In this document: in pieces, positions 41,776-52,517 of the stretch | Layout of the letters: every line of letters starts with the position of its first letter | Position numbering within the stretch: position 1 is the first letter of the stretch | Source of the DNA: Oikopleura dioica | Lineage: Eukaryota; Chordata; Appendicularia; Copelata; Oikopleuridae | NCBI GenBank assembly: GCA_907165135.1 | Contig: OU015568.1 | Coordinates: forward strand, 11,478,501 to 11,542,500 | Length of the DNA stretch: 64,000 nt | Direction of reading: 5' to 3' | Made by a program: the position numbers and the translations under genes | Notes under the pieces: model-generated | What the model saw: only the letters and a program-made list of their open reading frames with translations | Database searches by the model: none | What the model was told of the DNA's origin: nothing

Positions 41776-43336
41776 TCAGTGATTTTGTTGTTGATTAGCA
41801 ATAGGCACGTGGTAAGGATATTTCGGATTTGCAATCAAATTTCCAGAGCCTTCTAGAGCTGGTGGTGGTGGGGGAGGAGGGAAATCTGGCGGTGCGTTGA
41901 GCAATGCTGAGGGATCGGGTACTGGAGGCGCTGGCGGCTTCACGCTGGGACGGTTAGACGATATGCTGTGCAGCGAGGTCGAAATAGGCCGAGATCCGCC
42001 GTTTTGGGATGGCACAGAAGAGGGTTTTGCCGGATCCGGTGCGTATTTGCAGAGTTTTATTGCTTCGGTAGGCGTTGCAGGATCGTCCTGACCCCATTCG
42101 TCGTCGGTGTTGTCGAAAGAATCTTGAGAATTTCTCCAGTGATCATCATTTCGACTGTCCTCTGGAATGATTTCTTCGTCGATATCGGGAAGAAGGGCAT
42201 TTCGTTGTGTGTCGTTTCTAAAGTATGTTGATAGTAAGGCTTGCCAAAAATAAGAAAATATCTGAAGGACAAGGGGCAATAAATGTCATTTATAGCTTTG
42301 TTCATGATGTTTTAGCGAGTAGCGATAGTTCCGAAAGGTCAGAAGTATGTTTAACAATACAAAATTATGCTTTGTTTAATGACTTTTGAGTACAATTAAT
42401 AATCGGGGATTTTTAATACAATATCATCTGTGCTGAGACAACTGAATGTCTCATAAATTATGAGACTCAATCATCATCAGGAAGAATTTTACTTTATGAA
42501 TAGTACTGACTTGTAAAGCTCACTCAGAGCGAAAGCTATTCGATTTTCAACAATCAGACACTTTACTATGCCAAAGATCATCATAAAATAACTAACCTTG
42601 CTGGAGTTTCTTTTTTCTTCGACGGGCAACGGCAATAAATTATGCTCACCACAATAATAATTATTAGGAAGAGTGCACAGCCGCCGATGAAGATAAAAAA
42701 GATCATTGCTTCCATTCCCAAAATCCTCAGCGTTTTCTCCTCCTCTGTTGTGGTTTCTTTTGTGGTGACCACAGGCATTGTAAGAGCGTCCGTGATTGAT
42801 GGACTTGTTAGGGATTATTTATTTTAGAGTTATTGGTATAGGAAAAACTTGAAATTAAGAACAAGAGGAGATCTAAGTGCTCTAAATCGTAAATCCTTCC
42901 TGTCGGTAGATGTCACATCGTCTGTGATTTCTTCTGGGGGCTGTAAACTTGGGGCGACTGTAGTCGATAAATATTCAGTGGTTTCTATCCTTCCAATTGT
43001 TGTTCTTGTCGTCACTGTCGTTGTTCGAGGCTCTGGCTTTGGCTCTGGCGTATCCAATATTCTCCCATTTGTATTCAAAGCGTAACAATATATGTCTTGG
43101 GTAAGAAGAAAAGTTGGATCAATTTCTTCGCATTTACATCTGTATCCTAATCTAAAATCATTAAGTTATGTAATTGCCTACTATTTATAAATTTTAACTT
43201 ACGCTTTTGAAGAATCTTCGATACATTCTCCTGGCTCTTCGACATGTCCATCATCAATATAAACCATAGTGCATTTATGATCATTACAAGCAGATTGAGC
43301 CAAAATTCCATTTAGCAATAAAATATCACTTCGCAT
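41776..43336 (-). CDS. Single-pass membrane protein with EGF-like region and proline-rich tail
   Basis: Four exons read downward: 43203-43336, 42849-43151, 42597-42803, 41776-42217; 361 aa with consistent GT-AG phases. A short N-terminal hydrophobic stretch (DILLLNGILAQSA) could be a signal peptide. Then comes a compact six-cysteine-like region (CNDHKC, GECIED, LGYRCKCEE) resembling an EGF module, a threonine/proline-rich stalk, one strong membrane segment (AMIFFIFIGGCALFLIIIIV), a basic CRCPSKKK stop-transfer, and a long cytoplasmic tail with acidic stretches and PPxP/PPPPPPP motifs that could bind SH3 or WW domains. The design recalls EGF-type ligand precursors or adhesion molecules, but I do not recognise a specific family. 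Confidence 0.7.
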
Positions 43337-45496
43337 GATTTAAATTTTTTAGATTTGTTTTCTTCTCGTCTTCTGAAGCGGAGCTCTCTCACAATTGAAT
43401 AGTACCCTCTCTCTTCGGAATTTAAACGTTTTTTATTGTTTTCAGCGCCACCCGGGGCCTACTTTTATGTGAGACGTAGCCTACGAGGTCTTCAAAATAG
43501 CTGGCTCTGAGTTCTGGCTAAGAGCTTCGCTGACTCATTTGACGCTTTTATTTTGTGGTCCAGGGTCAGAGCGACATTCACTCTGAGGGAGAAAACTATT
43601 CTAGTGACAACGGGTCACGTATCTACTGCTATCAATCATGTATAAACTTGCGTTGGGTGATTCTGACTGCGGGGCGAGTCAGTAGGAATAATTAAAGCAA
43701 CAGTTAATCCAACGAAAATTTGTAATATATAGATAAAATCTATAACAAATGACCAAACTTATGAATACTGATGAAATGCAAGTCAAATGATTCATTTGTA
43801 TCCAATAATTTTTCTGTTGTGAGGAGAAATAATGTGCTGAATACTAAATTTCATTCATGTGAAATAATCCGTGAAAGCCGACAATAAGAAGAGCTTGGTT
43901 GTCTGAGCTAAATAAGACTCCTAAAAGTCTACCTAAAGCTTCATTACCATGCAATTTTTAAATATGCAGTTTGATTTTGACGATCACTCTTCCTTGATTT
44001 CAATGAATAGAATTTCAGTTTTAGTTTAATAAAATTTATCAAGAGAACACTTCGTTCTGCAATTTCTCGATAAAACTGAATCTTAACCTTTTAATAACAA
44101 GATAAATTATTGCTTGCGTGTCAGAATTCAAGTTGCACCAGCAAAAATCACCGCAAAATCTCAAAGCGCTCTGAGAAAATCCAAGGACCTTCAATTAGCG
44201 ATTATTCAGAATTAAAACGGGGCGCAAATGTGATTGCCAGCAAACTAATGACACAATCTGATTTCCGCGTTGCAAGGCTTGATAAGGGAATTTCCCTTGT
44301 TGGGACGGTGCGTCTCCATTAGCGGAATTTCTTTGTCTTCGATCGGCTGATAAGGAAAAATTCTTGCTGATATTCTAAAACGTGACATTTTGCCGCACTA
44401 GAAACTTACTATACTTTCCTTACCAGTTATCTTTTTAAGCTTCTTTAAAAAACGTGCATGATAGGATCTGGTAGGCTTTTTTTTACCCTCATACAACCTT
44501 GCGGGTTCAACCGGGATCTTTGTCTTTTAGCTGTATGGGAAAGCTGCTGATAACGCAGAGATACCCTTAGATTGACGCTAATGAAAGACGATTTTTATGC
44601 ATTCATTCAAGCTGTATTTATTCTCAAATTCATATATTACAGTATTACTCAGTATCAATATTGGACTTTTAATCAATCTTCAAAGTATCTACCAATTTAC
44701 AATAGTCGACTTGGTTCAACCAATAAAAGGCTCTAGCAAAAGGGCACTCTAAAGGAATGTTCTGAATTAGACGCAAAAGTGCAAGAATCATATAATTTCT
44801 AAGTTCAATTATTCGTTCGTCAATTTCTCAGCTGTTTAGATCTACCGCTGGCTGATTCGATTATTCGTAACGCTTTAGCTTCGGTTAGAATCGCTAAAAT
44901 AACTGTCCAATTTAGCAACTGCAAATTCAACGAGTAATTAGTATACTTAGCTTTCGAAGAACTCAGCTGAAGAAGCCCTTGGCCGCCTGTCTGCCAGCGT
45001 ATGGCACTATGTAGTATTAGGAGCTCTTTTATAACGTTTGTTTGGTTGATAAATTGCGTCGATTAGGCACTTTTGCGATGCGCGATCACGGTAATTACGA
45101 AAGCTAATAAACTCGTGAATATCCACTCGATCTGAACGTGACTTGCAAATGCTGCTTTTTTGAGCTTTGATTTTGCTGCTTTTTTCGCCAAAAAGCTGCT
45201 TTCATACCAAATTGGATCGGAATTTAATTTTTTTGTCGGTCTAAGCGAAAAAACAATAACGAAAAAAAGTTCGTTCGCGTAATTTTAAATTTAAAATCTT
45301 GTCAAACGAAAAGTGGGGGACTTTGTTCTTTAATTTTGTCTCGAAGTAAGTTTTATATTTGAGCCGTCTCACGCTTCCAAGAAGCAGGTGGTGCTCGAAC
45401 GGAAAAAGGCTGAGTGAGCTTAATCGATTTATTGCATTCTGGGGGTTTTGGCTGCGTTCTGGAGTTTGGAAAGAAAAAAAATGACGAAAGAGGGGA
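43337..45496. other. Gene-poor interval
   Basis: About 2.2 kb, AT-rich, without a supported gene. The frame at 44110-44322 has no family resemblance and no splice context. No clear inverted or tandem repeat was noticed. Confidence 0.45.
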
Positions 45497-48400
45497 ATGT
45501 CGAAGATGAATAAAATTCCGGAGGAAGAAAATGAAGAGTCCTTGGAGAGCGAGGCTTTTGTCAGTTGTGATGAAGAGCACCTTTTTCACCAGCCAAAAGG
45601 TATTGTTCGCCTAAAATAGCAAAGTCAAGATTTTTCGCCAATTTTTTTTATAAATTTTCTATTTGAGAGAAAATTGGTTTATCAGAAAATTTTCACTGGA
45701 TCTGGAAATGTTAACAAGGCCAATGAGTTCTGTGAGCATTCCAATATCTCCGGCGAATTCCGACGCATTGTATTTCACTCCAAATTCTTAATCACGTGGC
45801 AGTCACATGCATATCTACCGTCTTACCGTATTTAGTTCTCGCTTATCGTCTTTTCTAGCTCCCAGCTGGAATGCTGATGATTTCCTTATTTATGCCCACT
45901 CCGTTTTCGAGTTCGTTGAACTTGAATATTTAACTACGGTGGTTACTTAGTCCGGAAATGAATGCATTTCCGTCGTTTGTCTCATTACCTAATGAACTTA
46001 CTCGGGTGGGTGCTTTTCCTCGTAAACGACCATTTTGCTCTGTAATTGAAGCCTGGGAATGTCCAGGAGAAAGGCGAACTAGAAATTCTTCCCGACAATT
46101 TTGACTCCAAACGTTCCATTTAGACAAGCGAAAGAAAATTCTTACAAGCTTTGAACGAGAAAATCAACAGCTCAAGCGGAGACTCAATCAGTTTGCCAAG
46201 GCGTCGAAGGAAATCGAGAGCATCTTATCAAACAGGTTCGTAAAATAAAAAAGAATATTGCTACCGTGAGGTCTGATATCGTGATTTTTCAAATGCCAGC
46301 GGGAGAAAAATTCATTTTGTAAATGAAAAATTGTAGAAAGAAGATCGAAATAATGCCGATTGATTTTGTAAAAGAGAAGATTCAAGGAACAGTTCAGAAC
46401 GAATTTAGCGCTTGAGATAAAATTAAAACTCACCCCCGTCAACTCGTATCCTCTTGACAGTTGTCCGGTTCATTTGTCCCTGCCCTTGTCCGCAGTACTT
46501 AGACTAGGTGCTTAACCCGTTCACTGAACTTGCTCAAGCAACGAGCGCCGGAGCCGGAGCCGGAGATGACCGTACCGGACATTCTGACGCCGTCGTGGCA
46601 GAGCTTCAGACGAAGTTATCTAAAGCAGCGCGGAAAGAGAAACGATACAGGAATGGGATCGCAATTTTAAATGCTCAGTTCTCTACGTTTGTGGCAAATT
46701 CTTCCGTCTAACGACTAGGTGGAAAGGAGAAGAGGGAGCTTTCTATCAAAGCCACTATTGGCGAAAAATGTTCATACTTTCGTAATTATAGCTTTTTTCA
46801 TGGAAACTATGAAAGGCCTTTTTAGAAAGCTTCATCTTTCATAACCTAACATACCCCCCCCCCTAAATTTCCGCGCAATTCGTGGTATTTCGCCCAAGTT
46901 TACGTTTCCTAACTTTTCCGAAACCCCCGAAATTTACGCTTCCTCGCGCTTCCCCGCGTTTCCAAATTTCTTCTCCTAACTTTTCCGCGTGCGCCCAAAT
47001 TTACTCGCGACCCGCTGAAATGCGCGTCAACGCTAATGATTAAGGGTACCTGGGTCGAGATGGCCGACTTTTAGGGTATATTCTTGGGAACCTGGAAGGG
47101 TTGACAATGCGTACAATAGCTTTTTGGAAAGATCTTAGCTAGATCTCACTTTTGTCAGTAGCTTTTAATGATTTGTCAATATTTTTTTGGAAATCTAACC
47201 CGTCAAAGTTGGCAACTTGCCGAAAATGGACCAACTAAATGGCGAAATTCCGAGAAATCTGCCTAAGCAACCCCCCTTTTTTAAGCCTGAAATATAAATT
47301 TCAGACCCTCATCTAAATTTTGTCAGTAGCTTTTGATGAAATTCAAAAATTTTCTTAATTAAATTTTCAAAAGTTTGGACTAGTCTTCGCGAATTCTGCA
47401 TTTTTGCTTGGTAAGCTTTCATTTTCCCCCATTTTGAGATGAATTTAATTTTCTGGGGCAATTTTAAGCTTCATTACGATGTTAATCAGGCCATAAGCTT
47501 TCATTTAAGCCCCTAATCATCAACATCGGAGATGAAAATTTTTTCGTCCAAATTCGAGGCGCTAGCATTTCCTTTGGATTTTTAACTTTGAAGTGGTTTT
47601 TGACGGTGAAAACGTTAAGATATCTATAGGGTCATAATAGAGTTTTTTGTTCCTCAGAACCTGAAGAATCCGATTTTACGGTCAGAAAATAATTTAAGGG
47701 GGTGTCCAAACTCGACCTAGGTACCCTTAATTAAAGGGCGCGTTATGCAATCATAGCGCCAAATTAAACCAAGGGATTTTAGTCTTTTTCAGGTACTTGA
47801 GGCGCTAGAATTGGAAATTTTTCGTGGCTTGGACACATAAAAATCGTACCATTCGAGGAACTTAAAATATTGAGGTCAGGATTTTGATCCGCAGAAGTCG
47901 TTTTCATCTATCGCACTAGTATAATGTTCTATCAAATATTTATAAACTTCACTGTAACAATAAACAATCATTTTATCAAAGATAATATAAGATAGGGCTG
48001 CCCTATAACTTATAGGCTATAAGGGAATCTGGGAAAGGGGAATCTTTTTTATAAAAGATCATCCTTTCTTTGCCCGGAGCGAGTAAAACAAGACTTTTGC
48101 GCACTCAGAAAGTTAACCGACGAAGCCAATCAGCGCCGCGAGCGAAAATTAGGGCGCACGCGGAAAAGTTAAGCGGCGTAAATTTGGGGGGTTTTGAACA
48201 AATCAGGAAGAGTAAATTACGGAAAATGTACCGAGGAATGCGCGAAAATTTGGGGGTGGGGTATGTTATGAAAAGTTCAAATTAAACATGTTCTTTTTGA
48301 AGATAATTTATTTTCATTATGCGATCCCGAACGATTGAGGCCACATAGTTGGGGTCAGAATAATCGATGAGGCTAGAGCTACTTTACCAGAATTTCGGTA

Positions 48401-50147
48401 GTGATAGGACTTTAATTATCTTGGCGAAAAAATAGATTAGAAGTCGCTCATTTAATCGGGATAGAGGTGGCTTTGCCTTCCTAAATTGCCGTTATAGAGA
48501 CTCTAGTTACGCTGCTAGTCCCTTATCTTTCATAGATCATGCTCTGCTACGTGTAACTGGCGGGCTTAATTGGGCGGTCTACCAGGCGCAGGAAGTGGGC
48601 TTTCTGCGGCCTGGCAAATTAGCTGATAAGAAATTAGCCAGTACCTTCGCCCTTCGAAAGGGATGAAAAGGCGGCGCGTCAGACGTGACCCCTGGAAGCT
48701 ATTTTGCGCTTTAGAAAAATAACCCTAACGAGTAAGAGTGAAAGATAAGGAAGCTAGATAATCGGTAATGCAGTTTTGAACTTTTGCATTTCATTTAGAA
48801 ATTTTATCGAAACTATCAAGTCGGATTTCGGCTGAGTTTTGGAATGTAAAATTATGGAAAGAGAATTAGTACTCAACGGTTGGTGCGTTTCGCCGCGGAA
48901 GCTGCTTGTAATGAGATTCTTGAGCGGTGACCCGACGCCAGCCTTGACCTCCTATCGCTCGTACTGACCCACGGATTAGAATCGCTCATTCATAAAATTC
49001 TTCTGATTCAACTCTCTCAGGACCCGGGTTGCTAGAATGATGTCATCCCAAATTTGACTATAGATTCAAAGAATTTTTTTTGAGACAATGTTGATAATTA
49101 TTGTTTGCATACTAATTATTTAACTTATTATCTTATTTCATAGGATTCATTGCTTCAAAATTATACTTATTTTCAAAATTTAATCTACCAAAAAGCTCAT
49201 TACGCAGTTTGAAGAGCCCTTGAAATCTCCACCGCAAAATCTCTTTCTTATCATAAGAGTGAACCTTTGTGCGTAAAAATTTGGATGGGTTCCTCTCGTG
49301 GCCAATTCGAGAAATGTTCCTCTCGTGGCCATGCACCTCTCGTAGCCATGTTCCCCGAGTGGCCGTCAATTGACGCCAGATATGATTCAGAGGAATTCTG
49401 ATATCAAGAAGGGTCTGCCAATCTACCCTCGACTTTTTTTTCTAACTCCATTTGAAATATAAAATGGCAAGTATCTCTGTATTTTTCCACTCTGTATAAA
49501 TTATACAGAAAAATATAATCAATGTATTTTTATCTATTATAATATTCTCTAAAAAATCAGGCATGATTGATGGTAAAATTTTGAGTGGAGTAAAATTTTT
49601 AATTTTTGAAAAGATGCTTCGTAATTTAATTTTATTATTATAATAACTGTCCACATTGAACCGTTTATAGCTTAAAATATAAATTTATCATTATTCTGAA
49701 TTTCGAAGAGAAATAAAGACCCTATTGATACCAGAATTCCCCTGATTTTACATTGTAAAGTTTACAAGTGGAGTTCTTCAAATGGAGTAAGAAGAAATAG
49801 TAGAGGGTAGATTGGCAGACCCTACTTGATATCAGAATTCCTCTGAATCATATCTTGCGTCAATTGATGGCCACTCGGGGAACATGGCTACGAGAGGTGC
49901 ATGGCCACGAGAGGAACATTTCTCGAATTGGCCACGAGAGGAACCCATCCTAAAAATTTGCTAGAAAATCAACCTAGCTCAGGAAGAAGCAAAAGAACGC
50001 GTGGCCACGCTGACGAAGGAGAAAGCTGATTTGAAAAAAAAGTTCGAAAATGAACAGGCGGCCAGAATAAGGGCGGAAAAGGCTAATTGGGTTTTAGAAG
50101 ATAAGCTAGGGACAAGTCACCAAAATATTGATGCTGACAATATTTGA
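45497..50147 (+). CDS. Tentative coiled-coil protein gene with repeat-filled introns
   Basis: Pieces on the plus strand: 45497-45599 (MSKMNKIPEEENEESLESEA), 46124-46235 (KRKKILTSFERENQQLKRRL, phase-compatible with the first), about 46545-46711 (AELQTKLSKAARKEKRYRNG), and 49965-50147 (NLAQEEAKERVATLTKEKAD, with stop). All are rich in heptad-like leucine/lysine/glutamate patterns. The link between the first two is a clean GT-AG junction; later junctions are guesses. If joined they make a small coiled-coil protein. Introns of this size (up to 3.3 kb) are exceptional here and are filled by the inverted-repeat elements described below, so the gene may be degrading. Confidence 0.4.
46838..48275. 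mobile_element. Large element with imperfect long inverted ends
   Basis: Left end (from about 46841) reads ATAACCTAACATACCCCC, then CTAAATTTCCGCGC. The right end, reversed, reads CATAACATACCCCACCCCCA then AATTTTCGCGC. Similarity continues for about 200 bp with shared blocks such as AACTTTTCCGCGTGCGCCC. No clear target duplication was found. A TTAA-bordered element is nested inside. Confidence 0.6.
47040..47730. mobile_element. TTAA-bordered element, GGGTA ends
   Basis: Starts TTAAGGGTACCTGGGTCGAG at 47040 and ends with the near-exact reverse complement at 47730 (one mismatch in 20). About 690 bp, AT-rich, no open frame of note. Confidence 0.75.
49274..49959. mobile_element. Mutator-like element with 9-bp target duplication
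   Basis: Element 49283-49950 (668 bp) with inverted ends of roughly 190 bp that begin GGATGGGTTCCTCTCGTGGC, flanked by the 9-bp direct repeat TAAAAATTT (49274-49282 and 49951-49959). Long inverted ends and a 9-bp duplication are typical of Mutator-like elements. Each end holds about four degenerate copies of a CCTCTCGTGGCCAT unit. The AT-rich centre has no transposase. Confidence 0.85.
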
Positions 50148-50307
50148 TTTAAATATTTCCGGCAAAATACGAAGCTGAATTAATTTTGATGGCTTAGATC
50201 TTCTAATGTTTAACTCGTTGCTTTAGAGAGAAAGCTATCAATTTCATCTACATCAGCTGTCTCGAATTCCGACTCAGCGTTTTTTTATGCTGGAATATTT
50301 ATTAATT

Positions 50308-50997
50308 TTAAGGGGGTAGTCCTCGCTTTTGAAAAAATCGGAATTTTCAAATTTTCTTAGCAGATTCTGAAAGCTCGTTAGAAGAGCTAAAAACTTTGTG
50401 TTGACCATTTTTTCCGAATGTAAGAGGAAAAACCCCAAAATCGCACTTGAAAAGTGAGATTTTGATGAAAAATTTCAAAAACTCGAAATTTTTTGTCAAT
50501 TTTATCCATAGATTTAGCTTTATTTCGATTTTAAATGACATCTAGATAATAAAAATAATAAATTTAATGTCTATTATTATGATAATTTGGTATAAATCTT
50601 CCTTAAAAAACTTATTTTTTCAAAATTTTGAGACCCAACCTTTGATTGATGGCATTACATTATGACTTTTTGGAATTTTTTTAAATTTCCCTTAATTCAA
50701 ACCTAGACGAAGGTATAAACTTTCAAAAAATTGAATTAGTTTAAAATTTTGGAGCATCCTCTTGATTTTAGGCGCGTTTGAAAATAGGCCAAAATGGCGA
50801 TTTCGCCCGGGCTAGGTTCGATTATCGCCCTCTAACTCCTTAAGCGGGCGAATAAAATTTTTTTCCGTGAATTCAAACTTTCATCAGGGTTTGACCTTTC
50901 TATTCATATAGTTTTTATCCCTGAACCCCAGCGCAAATTTGTGGGAGCGCTGTTCAAAAAGTACCGAGATCGCAAATAGCAGGGACTACCTCCTTAA
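50308..50997. mobile_element. TTAA-bordered element, GGGGGTA ends
   Basis: Left end TTAAGGGGGTAGTCC at 50308 and right end GGGACTACCTCCTTAA at 50997 are inverted copies with a few mismatches. About 690 bp, no supported gene. Size and ends parallel the element at 47040. Confidence 0.7.
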
Positions 50998-51677
50998 AGC
51001 ATCAATTGAATAAATTGACTAATTTTGATGACTTTGCTAAAAGACTCCGAATGCTTCAAACGAGATCAGCTTGAGCTCAAACTTCGCCGCTTTGAAGAGA
51101 AAAACTGACTCTTTCTACGCCGAAATAATCAAAAAAGCAACTGACACTGTATTCAAAATACAACTTGGCAAACAAGATCTTAGCATATCTTAGTAAACAA
51201 AGTCCCTTCTTGAATATCCGTTTTGCTTACCTCGGTACCGTTCCAGGAAGCGCTCGGAGTTGCTCATTATTTTCTTAAACATAAGCAGGTGGATGCTCCA
51301 AAGACCCTTCTAACGGGAACTTATACTCAGGAAAAGCGTTCATAACGGATGACCGTTATCCCGGTTGGTTCCTCCCTTGCCCGCGAAAATCTCCGGCCAG
51401 CGGGAGAAATTTTGCAACTGACAAAGATAAGCCCGACCATCAGTCTTCAATTACCGTAATGTGCGTGAAAGTAATTATACTACTCCACTGATTTAGCGTA
51501 AAATTTCGACAGCTGAAGGAGACATACTTGCTTAGAAGCAACTTAATCTCTACAAGCTGGTGATTTTGAGACACCAAAAGTAAAGAATACGTAGTATCTA
51601 AGGAGTTTGCTCGTCACTGTGAAATTTATGCACAATTTCTCTTGAATATATGATATATATATTATATATCAGATTTA
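50998..51677. other. Non-coding interval
   Basis: About 680 bp without a supported gene; it ends in an AT-only stretch (ATATATGATATATATATTAT near 51645-51668). Confidence 0.45.
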
Positions 51678-52517
51678 TTAAGCATCTTCACTTATAACAG
51701 TCCAGGTTATAGATTGAATTTCACAAACACTGTCATTTTTCTCAAATACAGTACTAATAAAGTTGTAAGAAGAATGAAGAACTTCGTAACGATAATACTT
51801 GAGGCCCATCGAGCGCTTTTCTTCGAAATTCTTTGTTGTAGGAAGCATCTTTATTCTTCTATCTTTCCATTCCTCCCACCCTGAAACTTCATTTTGGGCC
51901 ACGAATCGCAGATTTTGTTTTTGTGGTGTTGTCAAAATTAGACAAAAATAGACCAATTCTTCCGTACATACCCCAGTGATCGTGCGTCGTCTATTTGGAT
52001 CTTTACTATATTCAAGATCGAGCATAGTCTGAAACTGGATCGTCCAACCATTTATAGAAATTGGATAATCAAAGGCAGTAACAATGTTTTCTTTTACACC
52101 TGGTAGTCTTGCTGTTTCGGTTCTATGGTCAGATAATCGGTACACTATCTTTACATTCGCAATTTTCTCACCAGAAGAAAGTGCCTTCAAGAATAAAATA
52201 ACATCGTCTTCAGTACTGGCTTCTCTTTCGTCAACCTGCTCGAAGACCTGTAGCATTCGTTTCTTCGACAAAGATATCTTTTCCTCGTCAGACAGACTGT
52301 TTTTTGTCTTTTCTTTTAGCGTACGGATTTCATCTTTCATTTTTTCAACATCTTCCTGCAGTTTTCGCATTAAATGATCGTTAAGACACTCCCCTTGTTC
52401 TATAATTCGATTCGTTCGAAGAACACCAGGGTCAGGGTCATTTCTGTAATCTCCAAGAGTGCTCTCTGAAGGGGTTGGCGAAAAACCTGATTTTTTACTC
52501 TTTGAATTTTTAGTCAT
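51678..52517 (-). CDS. Intronless orphan protein, 279 aa, with coiled coil
   Basis: One uninterrupted frame from ATG at 52517 to a stop at 51678. The N-terminal 30 residues are basic and serine-rich; residues about 45-90 form a charged coiled coil (LMRKLQEDVEKMKDEIRTLK). From about residue 100 the sequence looks like a compact mixed-fold domain (VKIVYRLSDHRTETARLPGV, PISINGWTIQFQTMLDLEY, TEELVYFCLILTTPQKQNLR, SSYNFISTVFEKN). No signal peptide or membrane segment. I do not recognise the family. A TATTTATA stretch about 45 bp upstream on the same strand is a candidate TATA box. It stands alone between repeat-rich regions. Confidence 0.6.
   Translation of the reverse strand: MTKNSKSKKSGFSPTPSESTLGDYRNDPDPGVLRTNRIIEQGECLNDHLMRKLQEDVEKMKDEIRTLKEKTKNSLSDEEKISLSKKRMLQVFEQVDEREASTEDDVILFLKALSSGEKIANVKIVYRLSDHRTETARLPGVKENIVTAFDYPISINGWTIQFQTMLDLEYSKDPNRRRTITGVCTEELVYFCLILTTPQKQNLRFVAQNEVSGWEEWKDRRIKMLPTTKNFEEKRSMGLKYYRYEVLHSSYNFISTVFEKNDSVCEIQSITWTVISEDA

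Noticed and set aside
44110-44322. 70-aa frame in the gene-poor region
   Set aside because: No family resemblance or splice signals; consistent with chance.
44505-44530. GGGTTCAACC-like tRNA T-arm
   Set aside because: No matching A box or acceptor stem nearby; no tRNA could be folded by eye.
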